A stretch of DNA of 64,000 nt from Halobaculum litoreum. Lineage in GTDB: Archaea > Halobacteriota > Halobacteria > Halobacteriales > Haloferacaceae. The stretch lies in contig NZ_CP126156.1 in NCBI RefSeq assembly GCF_030127125.1, forward strand, positions 372,001-436,000, read 5' to 3'. Below the pieces are notes generated by a model. It saw only the letters and a list, made by a program, of their open reading frames with translations. It did not search any database and was not told where the DNA came from. This document shows positions 15,380 through 22,903 of the stretch, in pieces. Position 1 is the stretch's first letter. Every line of letters begins with the position of its first letter. Position numbers and translations under genes: made by a program.

Positions 15380-15482
15380 AACGGACGGGCGGGCCGAGGG
15401 GGGTTGTACGGTGCGGCACAGTTTCTGGGTGAGAAACTCGGCTTCCCGCCTTATGATTTCCCCCAACACAGTGGAGGCCGTG

Positions 15483-16187
15483 ATGCGAACGACCACCACG
15501 ACGCCGCGCTCGGTCGCGCAGGCGTTCCTGACCGCACCCGTCCGCCCCCAGACGTACAAGAACCTCGCGTACCTCGCGCTCCAGTTCCCGCTCGGCGTCG
15601 CGTACTTCGTGCTGCTGGTCCCCGCCCTCGGCTTCGGACTGGGATCGCTCCCGCTGCTCGTCCTGCTCGGCCTGCCGGCTGTCGGCGCGCTGGTGGTCGG
15701 CGTCGCGACGATGACCGTCGACCGCGCGGTGACGGCCGCCCTCCTCCCGGTCGAACTTGAGCGCCACACCGCCGGCGCGTCGCTCGACGACGGCGTCGTC
15801 GTCTACCTAACGGATCTCCTGTTTGACCCCGGAACGTACCTCAGCGTCGTGTTCGTCCTCGCGAAGTTCGCGGTCGGTATCGCCACGTTCGTCGTACTCA
15901 CCGTGTCCGGCACGCTGGTCGCGGTCGCCCTCGCGGCGCCGTTCCTCTACGACCACCCCGATGCGACCCTCACGATCCCGCTGCCGGCGGCGGTCGGCGG
16001 CGGACTGGTCGCCGTCGACACGCTCCCCGAGGCGCTCGCGTTCGCCGCCCTCGGCGTCGTCGGCGCGGTCCTCGTCGTGAACCTGTGGAACGCGATCGCG
16101 TGGCTCCTCGGCGAGGCGACGACGCTGGCCTGCCGGCACGCCCGCGTCCTCGATGTCGGGTCGGCCGTGGAACCGGACCGCGCGTAA
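15483..16187 (+). CDS. 'Putative sensor' domain membrane protein, first of two tandem paralogues
   Basis: 234-aa membrane protein of the 'putative sensor' family (PF13796): the entry motif RPQTYKNLAYLALQFPLGVAYF is followed by four or more transmembrane segments and a short tail. Such domains are found beside histidine kinases or alone; here no kinase is attached. The ATG at 15483 is preceded by GGAGG at 15473-15477, an unusual clear Shine-Dalgarno for this genome, which fixes the start over the ATG at 15453. The next gene is a paralogue. A CCCAAC half-site lies at about 15462. Confidence 0.8.
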   Translation: MRTTTTTPRSVAQAFLTAPVRPQTYKNLAYLALQFPLGVAYFVLLVPALGFGLGSLPLLVLLGLPAVGALVVGVATMTVDRAVTAALLPVELERHTAGASLDDGVVVYLTDLLFDPGTYLSVVFVLAKFAVGIATFVVLTVSGTLVAVALAAPFLYDHPDATLTIPLPAAVGGGLVAVDTLPEALAFAALGVVGAVLVVNLWNAIAWLLGEATTLACRHARVLDVGSAVEPDRA

Positions 16188-16218
16188 CTACGATAGCCCC
16201 TCCCCCACACCACCACGC

Positions 16219-16974
16219 ATGTCGACTCCCTCCGAAACCCGCGGCGGCCCGACCGAGAGCCTCTTGGGCGTGGTCCGCGCCGTCTTCGGCGTCCCGTTCC
16301 GTCCCCGGACCTACGGGAACCTCGCGTACCTCGCGCTCCAGTTCCCGCTCGGCCTCGCGTACTTCACCGCGCTCGTCACCCTGCTGGCGCTGGGGCTGGG
16401 GCTCTCGGTCGTCGGTGTCGGGGTCCCGATCCTGCTGGGGACGCTCGTCCTCGCCACCGCCGGCATCCGGGTCGAGACCCTGCTGGCGGACACGCTGCTG
16501 TCCGTCGACGTGCGGTCCCGACGGGTCGGCGTCGACCGCTCGGACGGCGTCGTCGCCTACGCGACGGACCTCGTGCTCGACGCCGGGACGTACGTCGGGT
16601 TAGCGTTTCTCCTGGCGAAACTGGCCGTCGGCGTCGTCGCGTTCACCCTGCTGACGTTCCTCGGGACGCTGACGGCGTCGCTGTTGGCCGCCCCGTTCCT
16701 CTACGACCTGCCGGGGTCGTACCGCGTGTTCTACGACACGACGCTGACGTTCGCCCCCCGGATCCGGTTCGTGCAGGACCTCTGGTCGATCACGTTCGCG
16801 CCGGTGATCACGGTCTCGGAGTGGAACGTGGACACGCTGGGCGAGGCGCTCGTCGTCGCCGCGTTCGGACTGCTCGTGCTCGTTCTCTCGCTGCACGTCC
16901 TGAACGCCCTCGCCTACGGTCTCGGGGTCGCCACCGCGCGCGTCCTCGGCCACGCGCGGTCGCTCGACGTCTGA
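16219..16974 (+). CDS. 'Putative sensor' domain membrane protein, second paralogue
   Basis: 251 aa, same family as its neighbour: RPRTYGNLAYLALQFPLGLAYF matches the motif of the first copy, and the later SLLAAPFLYD segment aligns with ALAAPFLYD. It carries an extra segment near the middle (GSYRVFYDTTLTFAPRI), absent in the first copy. ATG at 16219 follows the previous stop by 31 nt, so the pair is probably one transcript. The two look like a local duplication followed by divergence. Ligand unknown. Confidence 0.8.
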   Translation: MSTPSETRGGPTESLLGVVRAVFGVPFRPRTYGNLAYLALQFPLGLAYFTALVTLLALGLGLSVVGVGVPILLGTLVLATAGIRVETLLADTLLSVDVRSRRVGVDRSDGVVAYATDLVLDAGTYVGLAFLLAKLAVGVVAFTLLTFLGTLTASLLAAPFLYDLPGSYRVFYDTTLTFAPRIRFVQDLWSITFAPVITVSEWNVDTLGEALVVAAFGLLVLVLSLHVLNALAYGLGVATARVLGHARSLDV

Positions 16975-17083
16975 ACGCCGCCTCCGTGGCGCACGTCGGG
17001 ACCTCCGTCGCGGCGAGCGCCGTCCCGGCGTGGCCGTGCACCCCACACGGGGACCGCCGAACCGCCCGGTCGCTGGGCGGCGC

Positions 17084-17097
17084 CCCAACGCGTTGGG
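17084..17097. promoter_or_regulatory. Perfect 14-bp palindrome CCCAACGCGTTGGG
   Basis: Lies 77 bp before the ATG at 17174. The same arms occur at 11650-11663 upstream of another small membrane protein gene. Probably a transcription-factor site; no TATA box is obvious beside this copy. Confidence 0.45.
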
Positions 17098-17173
17098 CGA
17101 ACAGCGAACCAGCCGCACGCCCACCCTCCGGTGTGACACGAACGACCGACGGCGGAACGAGCGGGGCGGGCGG

Positions 17174-17380
17174 ATGAGCGGGCCGGGCCTCCGGTCGCGG
17201 CAGCGACTCGTCCACCTCGCCCTCGGGACGACGCTGGGCGTGTACCTCTACTCGCCGCTGGGCAGCGTGGCGGCGTTCGAACTCGCGGTGCGGGCGCTGG
17301 TGTTCCCGGCGCTGGCGCTCTCGGGGCTGCTGTTGTGGAAAGGGCACCACGTCGAGCGGGTCCTGCGCCGACGAGCGTGA
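17174..17380 (+). CDS. Small two-helix membrane protein
   Basis: 68 aa: a basic N-terminus (MSGPGLRSRQRLVHLA), then helices around LGTTLGVYLYSPLG and FPALALSGLLLWKGHHVERV, then a basic tail. It has no family I know. ATG at 17174; the frame is open further upstream, but that part has the Arg/Pro-rich look of noise. The CCCAAC palindrome upstream supports a real promoter here. Confidence 0.55.
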   Translation: MSGPGLRSRQRLVHLALGTTLGVYLYSPLGSVAAFELAVRALVFPALALSGLLLWKGHHVERVLRRRA

Positions 17381-17438
17381 CACGGGAGCCGACGGCGGGG
17401 CCGTTCGCCCGCCCGTCGGGGCGGCCGGAACGCTCGGG

Positions 17439-18659
17439 TCAGCGGCCCTCGAGACACCGCTCGACGGCGCGCCGAACGCGGAGTTCGCGCGGGTCGTCCC
17501 ACACGTGTGTCCCCATCCGGGTCGGCGTGTAGGCGAAGCCCAGGTCGCGCTCGGGGTCGGCGAAGGCGAACGACCCGCCGGCGCCGGGGGCGCCGAACGC
17601 GGCGTCGCTGCCGAACGCGAAGCCCGCGAACGGCTTCCAGTACCCCAGCGAGTACGCCGTCTCCGTGCCGAGGATCGCGTCCCTCGACCCGCGGGTCGGC
17701 GGGACGCCCGGAGCCGCGAGCGCGTCGAGCGTGTCGCGGCCGACGCCCAGCGGGTCGCCGTCGGTCGCGAGCGCCCCGTAGAGGCGGGCCAGCGCCCGTG
17801 CGGTTCCGGTGCCGTTGCCGGCGGGGATCTCGAGGCGGCGCCACTCGGGCGCGTTCAGCGCCGCGGGCGTCGAGACGTCGAACGGGTTCATGGCCCGCGA
17901 GACGGTCGACCAGGGGACGGCGAGCCCGAGCAGCAGCCGGGGCGGGAACGACCCGAGGTTCCGGAGGGCGTCGAGCGGGCCGAACGGCTCCACGTGTGCG
18001 ACCCGGTCGTCGGCCGACGCCGGGACGCCGATGTGGAACGTCTCGCCCAGCGGGGCGAACAGTTCCTCGGCGGCGTACGTGCCGAGCGTCCGCCCGCGGG
18101 GGTCGGTCCGGCGGAGGAGTTCGCTCTCGTACCACCCGAGCGACCACGCGTGGTAGCCGTGGCGGGTCCCCGGCTCCCAGTCCGGCGCTTTCGCCGCGAG
18201 GCGGTCCACGAGCGAGTCGCGCGCCGCGACGTCCGCGGGGGTCAGCTTCCGTCCCACCGCGGCGACGCCGGCCTGGTGAGCCAGCAGCTGGCGGACGGTG
18301 ACGTCGCCTTTCCCGTGCCTGGCGAACGCCGGCCAGTGGTCGGCGACGCGGTCGTCGTAGTCGAGATAGCCGCGCGACCGGGCGTGCGCCATCGCCGTCG
18401 CGGCGACGCCCTTGGTCGTCGAGAACACCAGGGCGAGCGTGTCCTCGGTCCACGGTTCGGTCCGGTCGGCGTCGCGGTACCCGCCCCACAGGTCGACGAC
18501 GAGCTCGCCGCGGTGGCAGACGGCGCACGCGGCGCCGAGTTCGTCCGGCGCCCGGAGCGTCTCCCGGAACGCCGACTCGACCGGTTCGAACCCGGGGGCG
18601 ACCCGCCCGCCGAGCGGCGGGTCAGACGACACGACGACGGCCTCCGTCGGCACGAACAC
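17439..18659 (-). CDS. Serine hydrolase, beta-lactamase-fold esterase (EstB-like)
   Basis: 406 aa, PF00144 fold. The S-x-x-K motif is in FSTTKGVAATAMA (about residue 80), the tyrosine motif is YHAWS (about 169), and a C-terminal GAPGAGGSFAF stands where the third box is expected. That combination (YxxWS) marks the EstB/carboxylesterase branch rather than beta-lactamases. GTG start at 18659. It is the second member of the superfamily in 7 kb; the other is at 11797. No secretion signal is seen. Confidence 0.85.
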   Translation of the reverse strand: MFVPTEAVVVSSDPPLGGRVAPGFEPVESAFRETLRAPDELGAACAVCHRGELVVDLWGGYRDADRTEPWTEDTLALVFSTTKGVAATAMAHARSRGYLDYDDRVADHWPAFARHGKGDVTVRQLLAHQAGVAAVGRKLTPADVAARDSLVDRLAAKAPDWEPGTRHGYHAWSLGWYESELLRRTDPRGRTLGTYAAEELFAPLGETFHIGVPASADDRVAHVEPFGPLDALRNLGSFPPRLLLGLAVPWSTVSRAMNPFDVSTPAALNAPEWRRLEIPAGNGTGTARALARLYGALATDGDPLGVGRDTLDALAAPGVPPTRGSRDAILGTETAYSLGYWKPFAGFAFGSDAAFGAPGAGGSFAFADPERDLGFAYTPTRMGTHVWDDPRELRVRRAVERCLEGR

Positions 18660-18703
18660 TCGAGTTCACGGTCACCGGTCGCTCCCCGGCGACGTACCTG
18701 TAT

Positions 18704-18719
18704 CCCCACGATGTTGGGG
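18704..18719. promoter_or_regulatory. Weak CCC-AC/GTTGGG inverted repeat before the esterase gene
   Basis: Reads CCCCACGATGTTGGGG, an imperfect relative of the palindromes at 11650 and 17084. It lies about 45 bp before the GTG at 18659, close to a TATA-like GATACAGG on the minus strand. Confidence 0.3.
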
Positions 18720-18762
18720 GGCGGGGAGCACACCGGGCAACCGGGGGGAGCGCTCGCCCGAC

Positions 18763-19269
18763 TCAGCCGTCGGCGGTGCCACAGGCCATCTCCGTCGAGA
18801 CGGTCCGGACGCTCGGGTCGGGGTCGCTCACGTCGAACGTCGTGGTCGCACTGTTGCAGTCGAACGACGACGCCGCGATCGTCTCCGTGACGCCGCCGCC
18901 GCCGGCGACGGCGACGGTCAGGCTGTAGTTCCCGACGTGGTCGATCTCCCCGAGGACGGTGGTGTTCGGGAACGACCGGAACGAGCCGTCGTACACCGAC
19001 TCGCCGTCGCGGCGGACGACGAGCGTCACGTTCCGGGTCGCGCTCCCCTCGTTCACGATGCGGACCGTGTGTGGGGGTTCGTCCGGGCCGAGCGTCCCCG
19101 CCGCGCCGTCGACGTCGAGCGGCGGTTCGTCGGGGCCGGAGGTGGCGGCGGACGGCGACTGCGTCGACCGATCGGGGGCGTCCGTGGGGGCGCCGGGCCC
19201 GGCCGCTCCCGTACAGCCGGCCAGTACGGCGACGACGAGGACGGCCAGCGCCAGTGTGGTTCGGGACAC
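18763..19269 (-). CDS. Secreted lipoprotein, haloarchaeal hypothetical
   Basis: 168 aa. The N-terminus VSRTTLALAVLVVAVLAGCTG is a signal peptide with a lipobox (LAGC), so the mature protein is lipid-anchored outside the membrane. A Pro/Ser/Thr linker follows, then a small beta domain (VRIVNEGSATRNVTLVV, VGNYSLTVAV) with two cysteines, C143 and C163, that could pair. The fold resembles proteins built to bind or present on the surface; no ligand is known. GTG start at 19269. A CAAACG palindrome (19312-19325) lies just beyond a TATA-like CCTATTTCG. Confidence 0.75.
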   Translation of the reverse strand: MSRTTLALAVLVVAVLAGCTGAAGPGAPTDAPDRSTQSPSAATSGPDEPPLDVDGAAGTLGPDEPPHTVRIVNEGSATRNVTLVVRRDGESVYDGSFRSFPNTTVLGEIDHVGNYSLTVAVAGGGGVTETIAASSFDCNSATTTFDVSDPDPSVRTVSTEMACGTADG

Positions 19270-19311
19270 GTCCCGAGTCGGGCGCCCCGCGAAATAGGTC
19301 TCGCGTAGACG

Positions 19312-19325
19312 CAAACGGGCGTTTG
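19312..19325. promoter_or_regulatory. Inverted repeat CAAACG-GG-CGTTTG upstream of the lipoprotein gene
   Basis: Six-base arms around a GG spacer, about 43 bp before the GTG at 19269 and about 20 bp beyond a TATA-like element on the minus strand. This is a good position for an operator or activator site. Confidence 0.45.
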
Positions 19326-19566
19326 TCTCACAGCGCTCGAGGGAGACGACGCACGAGGACGACATCGGCGCCGAGCAGTACCCGGCGGTGCGGGAGTTCG
19401 TCAGCGAGACGTTCGCGCGGGGACTGGCCGCCGACGGGACGTAGCCGGGCTCCCGGCTCCGCCGTCGGCCGGTCCGGCCGGCGGGCGACCCGTTCGAGTA
19501 TCACCGCCAATAACGAGCCCCCGATCAGTTATACCGTCCCGCCCGGAACCGGCCGTTCGAGGCTCC

Positions 19567-19932
19567 ATGCCGTCCGCCGCGTTCGAACTCACGACCGTCG
19601 CCGGGCTGGTAGCGATGTCGCTGGCGATGTTCCTCGCGGGGGCGTTCGCGTGGGTGGTTCCCGACTTCCTCACGTACATCGGGCGGATGCCCGACCCCTC
19701 CCCGTTCACCCAGCTGGTGTTCTTCCCGTGGGTGTTCGAGGGCGCGTACCTCCTGATCCTGCTGTTCGAGTACCCGCCGGAGCTGGTGATCGTCGTCTGT
19801 TTCGGCGTCGTCGCGGGGGCGACGTTCCTCCAGCCGGTGTTCACCGACCCCGAGGTGGAGCGGTGGCCCTCGCGGTTCGTCGGGGTGATCCTCGGCATCG
19901 CCTGTCTGGGGCTGACGATCCTGCTCCTGTGA
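19567..19932 (+). CDS. Four-helix membrane protein, hypothetical
   Basis: 121 aa with four predicted transmembrane segments (TVAGLVAMSLAMFLAGAFAW, FPWVFEGAYLLILLFEY, LVIVVCFGVVAGATFL, and a FVGVILGIACLGLTILLL-type end). Short loops; no motif recognised. ATG at 19567. It is isolated between a short non-coding stretch and the convergent ATPase gene. Confidence 0.65.
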   Translation: MPSAAFELTTVAGLVAMSLAMFLAGAFAWVVPDFLTYIGRMPDPSPFTQLVFFPWVFEGAYLLILLFEYPPELVIVVCFGVVAGATFLQPVFTDPEVERWPSRFVGVILGIACLGLTILLL

Positions 19933-19950
19933 CCGCCCCTCGGGGCGGGG

Positions 19951-21687
19951 TCAGGCCGACTCGTCGCGCGCTCGCGCCCACGTCGCCGGCACGTCGGCGC
20001 CGCCCTCGACGGTGAGACGCCCCTCGAAGCGCGCGAACGTGGGGTTGCGGACGAACCGTCCGCCGACGACCGCCTCGCCGAGGCCGAACTTCGTCGCCTC
20101 CGCCAGCAGGCTCTCGGGGACGTACGAGAACAGCGCCGCGAGCCGGTCGAGGTCGTCCCGCGAGTTCATCCGCATGAGCGCGAGGTTGTCGCACTGCGAG
20201 AGGACGTTCTCCGGGAGCTTCCCCGGCCGCTGTGTGGCCACCAGGAGGTACTGCCCGTACTTGCGCCCCTCCGCGGCGACGCGCGTCACGGCGTCGGTCG
20301 CGGCCGCGTGGAGGGCGTCGCGGGGGTCGCGCGGACAGACGTTGTGCGCCTCGTCGACGACGACGAGCGTCGGCCGCCGGCGCGTCCGGTCGCGCCACAA
20401 CCGCGCGAGGACGGCGTTCGCGACGACCGCTCCCTCGGCGGCCGACCCGAGCGTCCCCACGTCGAGGACCAGACACCGCCAGTCGTCGCCCGCCAGCGTG
20501 TCGACCACCGAGGACTCCCCCGGGGCGGCCCACACCTCCCAGTCCGCCACGCCGAGGTTCGCGATCCGCAGGCCGAGGCGTCGGGCGTCCGCGCCGTACT
20601 CGCGGCCGAGCGCGTCGCGGACCTCCGCCCACGAGTACGGCTCGTCGCCGAGCCCGTCGACCAGGTCGCGGAAGGCGCGGTACTCGTCCGGGTCCTCGAG
20701 CGGGTCGAGGCCGAGCACCGTCGCCTGCTCCTCGGCCCCGAGGTCGCCGAACCGGAGGCGCAACACGTCGGTGTCGGCGTCGCCGTCGTCGGGGACGCGC
20801 CCGCCCTCGGCCGCGACCGACCGCGGGCGGGCCACCCGGAGGCGCTCGGTGGCGCGCTCGTACTCGGCGACCGTGCGCTCGTACTCGGCCGCCGACAGGG
20901 GGGTGGCCCGGAGTCGGTTCACCTCCTCGCGCGGCCGGACGGTGTCGAGCCGCACGAAGTCCGAGTTGGGGTCCACGACGACGATCCGGAGGTCGGTCTC
21001 GACGAGCAGGCGTTCGAGCAGGATCCCCAGCGAGAACGTCTTGCCCGACCCCGACTGGCCACACAGGAACGTGTGGCGACCGAACCCGGCGGCGTCGAGC
21101 CGCACGGTCGCGCCGCCCTCGACGGACAGCGCCCGCCCGATCGGGAGGGCGGCGGTCCGCCCCGATCCGGCGAGGTACCGGTCGACCGTCGCGGCGTCCG
21201 CCCGCGCGATCGACGCCGTCTCGAAGGCGTCGTCGGCGTCGGTCGCCGCGATCCCCTCCCCCGTGATCCGGCCGAGCAGCACCCCCTCGCCGTCGAGCGC
21301 CCGCACGCGCAGGCGGTCGGTCACGCCGGAGACGCTCACGCCCGGCGGCAGGACGTCCCGGTCGCGCAGGTCCAGTTCGAACCCCAACTCCGCGCCCTCC
21401 CGGTCGACGACGGTCTTCGTGACCACCTGTCCGAGGTACGCCGTCCCGCCCGACGTCGACAGCCCGACGTAGCCGCCGACCGGGACCGGGAGCGACAGGG
21501 GGGATTCGTACTCGAACGTCCGGCCGTCGACCGAGTACGCCACCGCGGCGACGCTCCGTCGGGCGCGGTCCGTCAGGTAGTCGTGCAGCGCGCGGACGTC
21601 GCCGCGGACCGCCTCCAGCCGGTCCTCGTCGATCCCGCCGTCGGCTCGGACGGCGCGACCTCGCCGTCTTCCGGGGGTGTGCGTCAC
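19951..21687 (-). CDS. HerA-type (DUF87) ATPase
   Basis: 578-aa ATPase of the HerA/FtsK superfamily, hexameric DNA-pumping motors. An N-terminal HAS-barrel-like region (about 50-150) precedes the P-loop GQSGSGKT; the Walker B strand LVVVDEAHNV and an arginine-rich C-terminal part (YGQYLLVATQRP) follow, all in family order. The segment between Walker A and B is longer than in classical HerA. No NurA nuclease is adjacent, so it is likely one of the paralogous DUF87 ATPases rather than the repair HerA. GTG start at 21687. Confidence 0.85.
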   Translation of the reverse strand: MTHTPGRRRGRAVRADGGIDEDRLEAVRGDVRALHDYLTDRARRSVAAVAYSVDGRTFEYESPLSLPVPVGGYVGLSTSGGTAYLGQVVTKTVVDREGAELGFELDLRDRDVLPPGVSVSGVTDRLRVRALDGEGVLLGRITGEGIAATDADDAFETASIARADAATVDRYLAGSGRTAALPIGRALSVEGGATVRLDAAGFGRHTFLCGQSGSGKTFSLGILLERLLVETDLRIVVVDPNSDFVRLDTVRPREEVNRLRATPLSAAEYERTVAEYERATERLRVARPRSVAAEGGRVPDDGDADTDVLRLRFGDLGAEEQATVLGLDPLEDPDEYRAFRDLVDGLGDEPYSWAEVRDALGREYGADARRLGLRIANLGVADWEVWAAPGESSVVDTLAGDDWRCLVLDVGTLGSAAEGAVVANAVLARLWRDRTRRRPTLVVVDEAHNVCPRDPRDALHAAATDAVTRVAAEGRKYGQYLLVATQRPGKLPENVLSQCDNLALMRMNSRDDLDRLAALFSYVPESLLAEATKFGLGEAVVGGRFVRNPTFARFEGRLTVEGGADVPATWARARDESA

Positions 21688-22099
21688 GATCCGCCTACGA
21701 TACTCGCCCGGACTGCATAGCCGCCGCGACCGTTCCGGGGTGGTGACAACGGGGCGACCGCGGCGGCCGCGACCCGCGCTCCCTCGCCCCGCCGCGCCGT
21801 GTGGCGATCCCCGCCGTGCGGGAGTCGTCGCAGCCTCGCCGTACCGTTCGCCCCGACCGCGGCGGGCGTCCCACGGCCGCCCGACCCCACCGGTCCGCGA
21901 ACGGGCACGTACTCGGCGTCGGCCCGCCCTTCCCGACGACGGCGGCGCCGGTCGGCGTCCGGCCGTCGTGGCGGCCAGCGGGGAGGTCCGAGTCGGCACG
22001 GTCGGCCCACCCGGAACCGTCGATATCCATAACAAAGCCGCCACGACGCGTCCGTTGTCACGGGTGACGGGACGCCCGTTACACCGGAGAAACACAACT
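21688..22099. other. 412-bp gap between divergent genes
   Basis: GC-rich, with only overlapping shadow frames of Arg/Pro-rich composition. It must hold both promoters. Near the right end GATATCCATAA (about 22020-22031) is a possible TATA region, and GGAG at 22087-22090 a possible ribosome site for the gene at 22100. No RNA gene seen. Confidence 0.5.
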
Positions 22100-22516
22100 A
22101 TGGCAACGACATCGACGACAGACGCGTACGACCGGACGGTCGCGGAGATCGAGGAGTCGCTCGGCATGGTGCCCGGGTTCTTCGGCGACCTGAACCAGGA
22201 GGACCTCGTCAACGAGTGGCCGACGTTCAAGCGGCTCACTCTCGAGGAGACCGTCGTCCCCGCGAAGTACAAGGAGCTGATCAACCTCGCGGTCGCGTCG
22301 AACCTGAAGTGCCCGTACTGCATCAACTTCCACCGCGGGGCCGCGAAGCTCCACGGCGCGACCGACGAGGAGTTGGCCGAGGTGGCGTTCCTCGCGGGCG
22401 CGACGCCGCGCTGGAGCAGCATGATCCACGCGCAGGAGTACGACCTCGGGACGTTCAAACGCGAGGTGGGCGAGATGGCGGCCCACCTCCAGTCGCACAT
22501 GCCGACCGACGACTGA
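22100..22516 (+). CDS. AhpD-like / carboxymuconolactone decarboxylase family protein
   Basis: 138-aa helical protein of the CMD family. The C-x-x-C pair (NLKCPYCINFHRG) with the following histidine is the AhpD-type redox site used in alkylhydroperoxidase function, so a thiol peroxidase or reductase role is likely. ATG at 22100, with GGAG nine bases before it. The protein is well conserved in haloarchaea and probably well expressed. Its neighbours give no pathway clue. Confidence 0.85.
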   Translation: MATTSTTDAYDRTVAEIEESLGMVPGFFGDLNQEDLVNEWPTFKRLTLEETVVPAKYKELINLAVASNLKCPYCINFHRGAAKLHGATDEELAEVAFLAGATPRWSSMIHAQEYDLGTFKREVGEMAAHLQSHMPTDD

Positions 22517-22609
22517 CGCCGCCCGACCGCGCCGCCGGAGGCGTGCTACCCCTTTTCGCGGACACACGGTCGCCGAGGCGACCGGCCGCCCGTCACACCG
22601 CCCCGTCGC

Positions 22610-22825
22610 TCACTCGTCTTCGAGCAGGCCCATGTCCTCGACCACCAGGTCCGCGATGCGGTCGGCGATGGCCGGGTCGACGCGGGCGGCCTCCTCGCCG
22701 TCGTGACGGGTCCGGTTGTGCCGCTCCAGCTGGTCGGCGAGGTCGGACAGCGGCACCCGCGTGCTCGTGCCGCACTCCTCGCAGACGATCGGTACGGTCG
22801 GCTCGTCGTCCCCGTCGGCGCTCAT
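22610..22825 (-). CDS. Small zinc-finger protein
   Basis: 71 aa. One C2H2-like unit, CEECG then a 17-residue spacing to HNRTRH, should bind one zinc ion. The C-terminal part is acidic and helical. Such tiny zinc-finger proteins are abundant in haloarchaea, and several affect regulation; nothing here fixes its role. ATG at 22825. Confidence 0.75.
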   Translation of the reverse strand: MSADGDDEPTVPIVCEECGTSTRVPLSDLADQLERHNRTRHDGEEAARVDPAIADRIADLVVEDMGLLEDE

Positions 22826-22903
22826 ACGGGTCGGTGGTGTGCGAGCGAGCCTAAACGGGTCGGTTCACGAGCGGCGCCGGTCCGGCGCGCTCCGCCGGCG
22901 GGG

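Noticed and set aside
17439..18659. Antibiotic beta-lactamase
   Set aside because: The YxxWS and missing KTG box point to an esterase-type member of the fold, so a resistance role is not supported.
19322..19444. Plus-strand frame ending EDDIGAEQYPAVREFVSETFARGL that looks protein-like
   Set aside because: It has no start codon, begins directly after a stop, and is too short; at best a degraded gene end.
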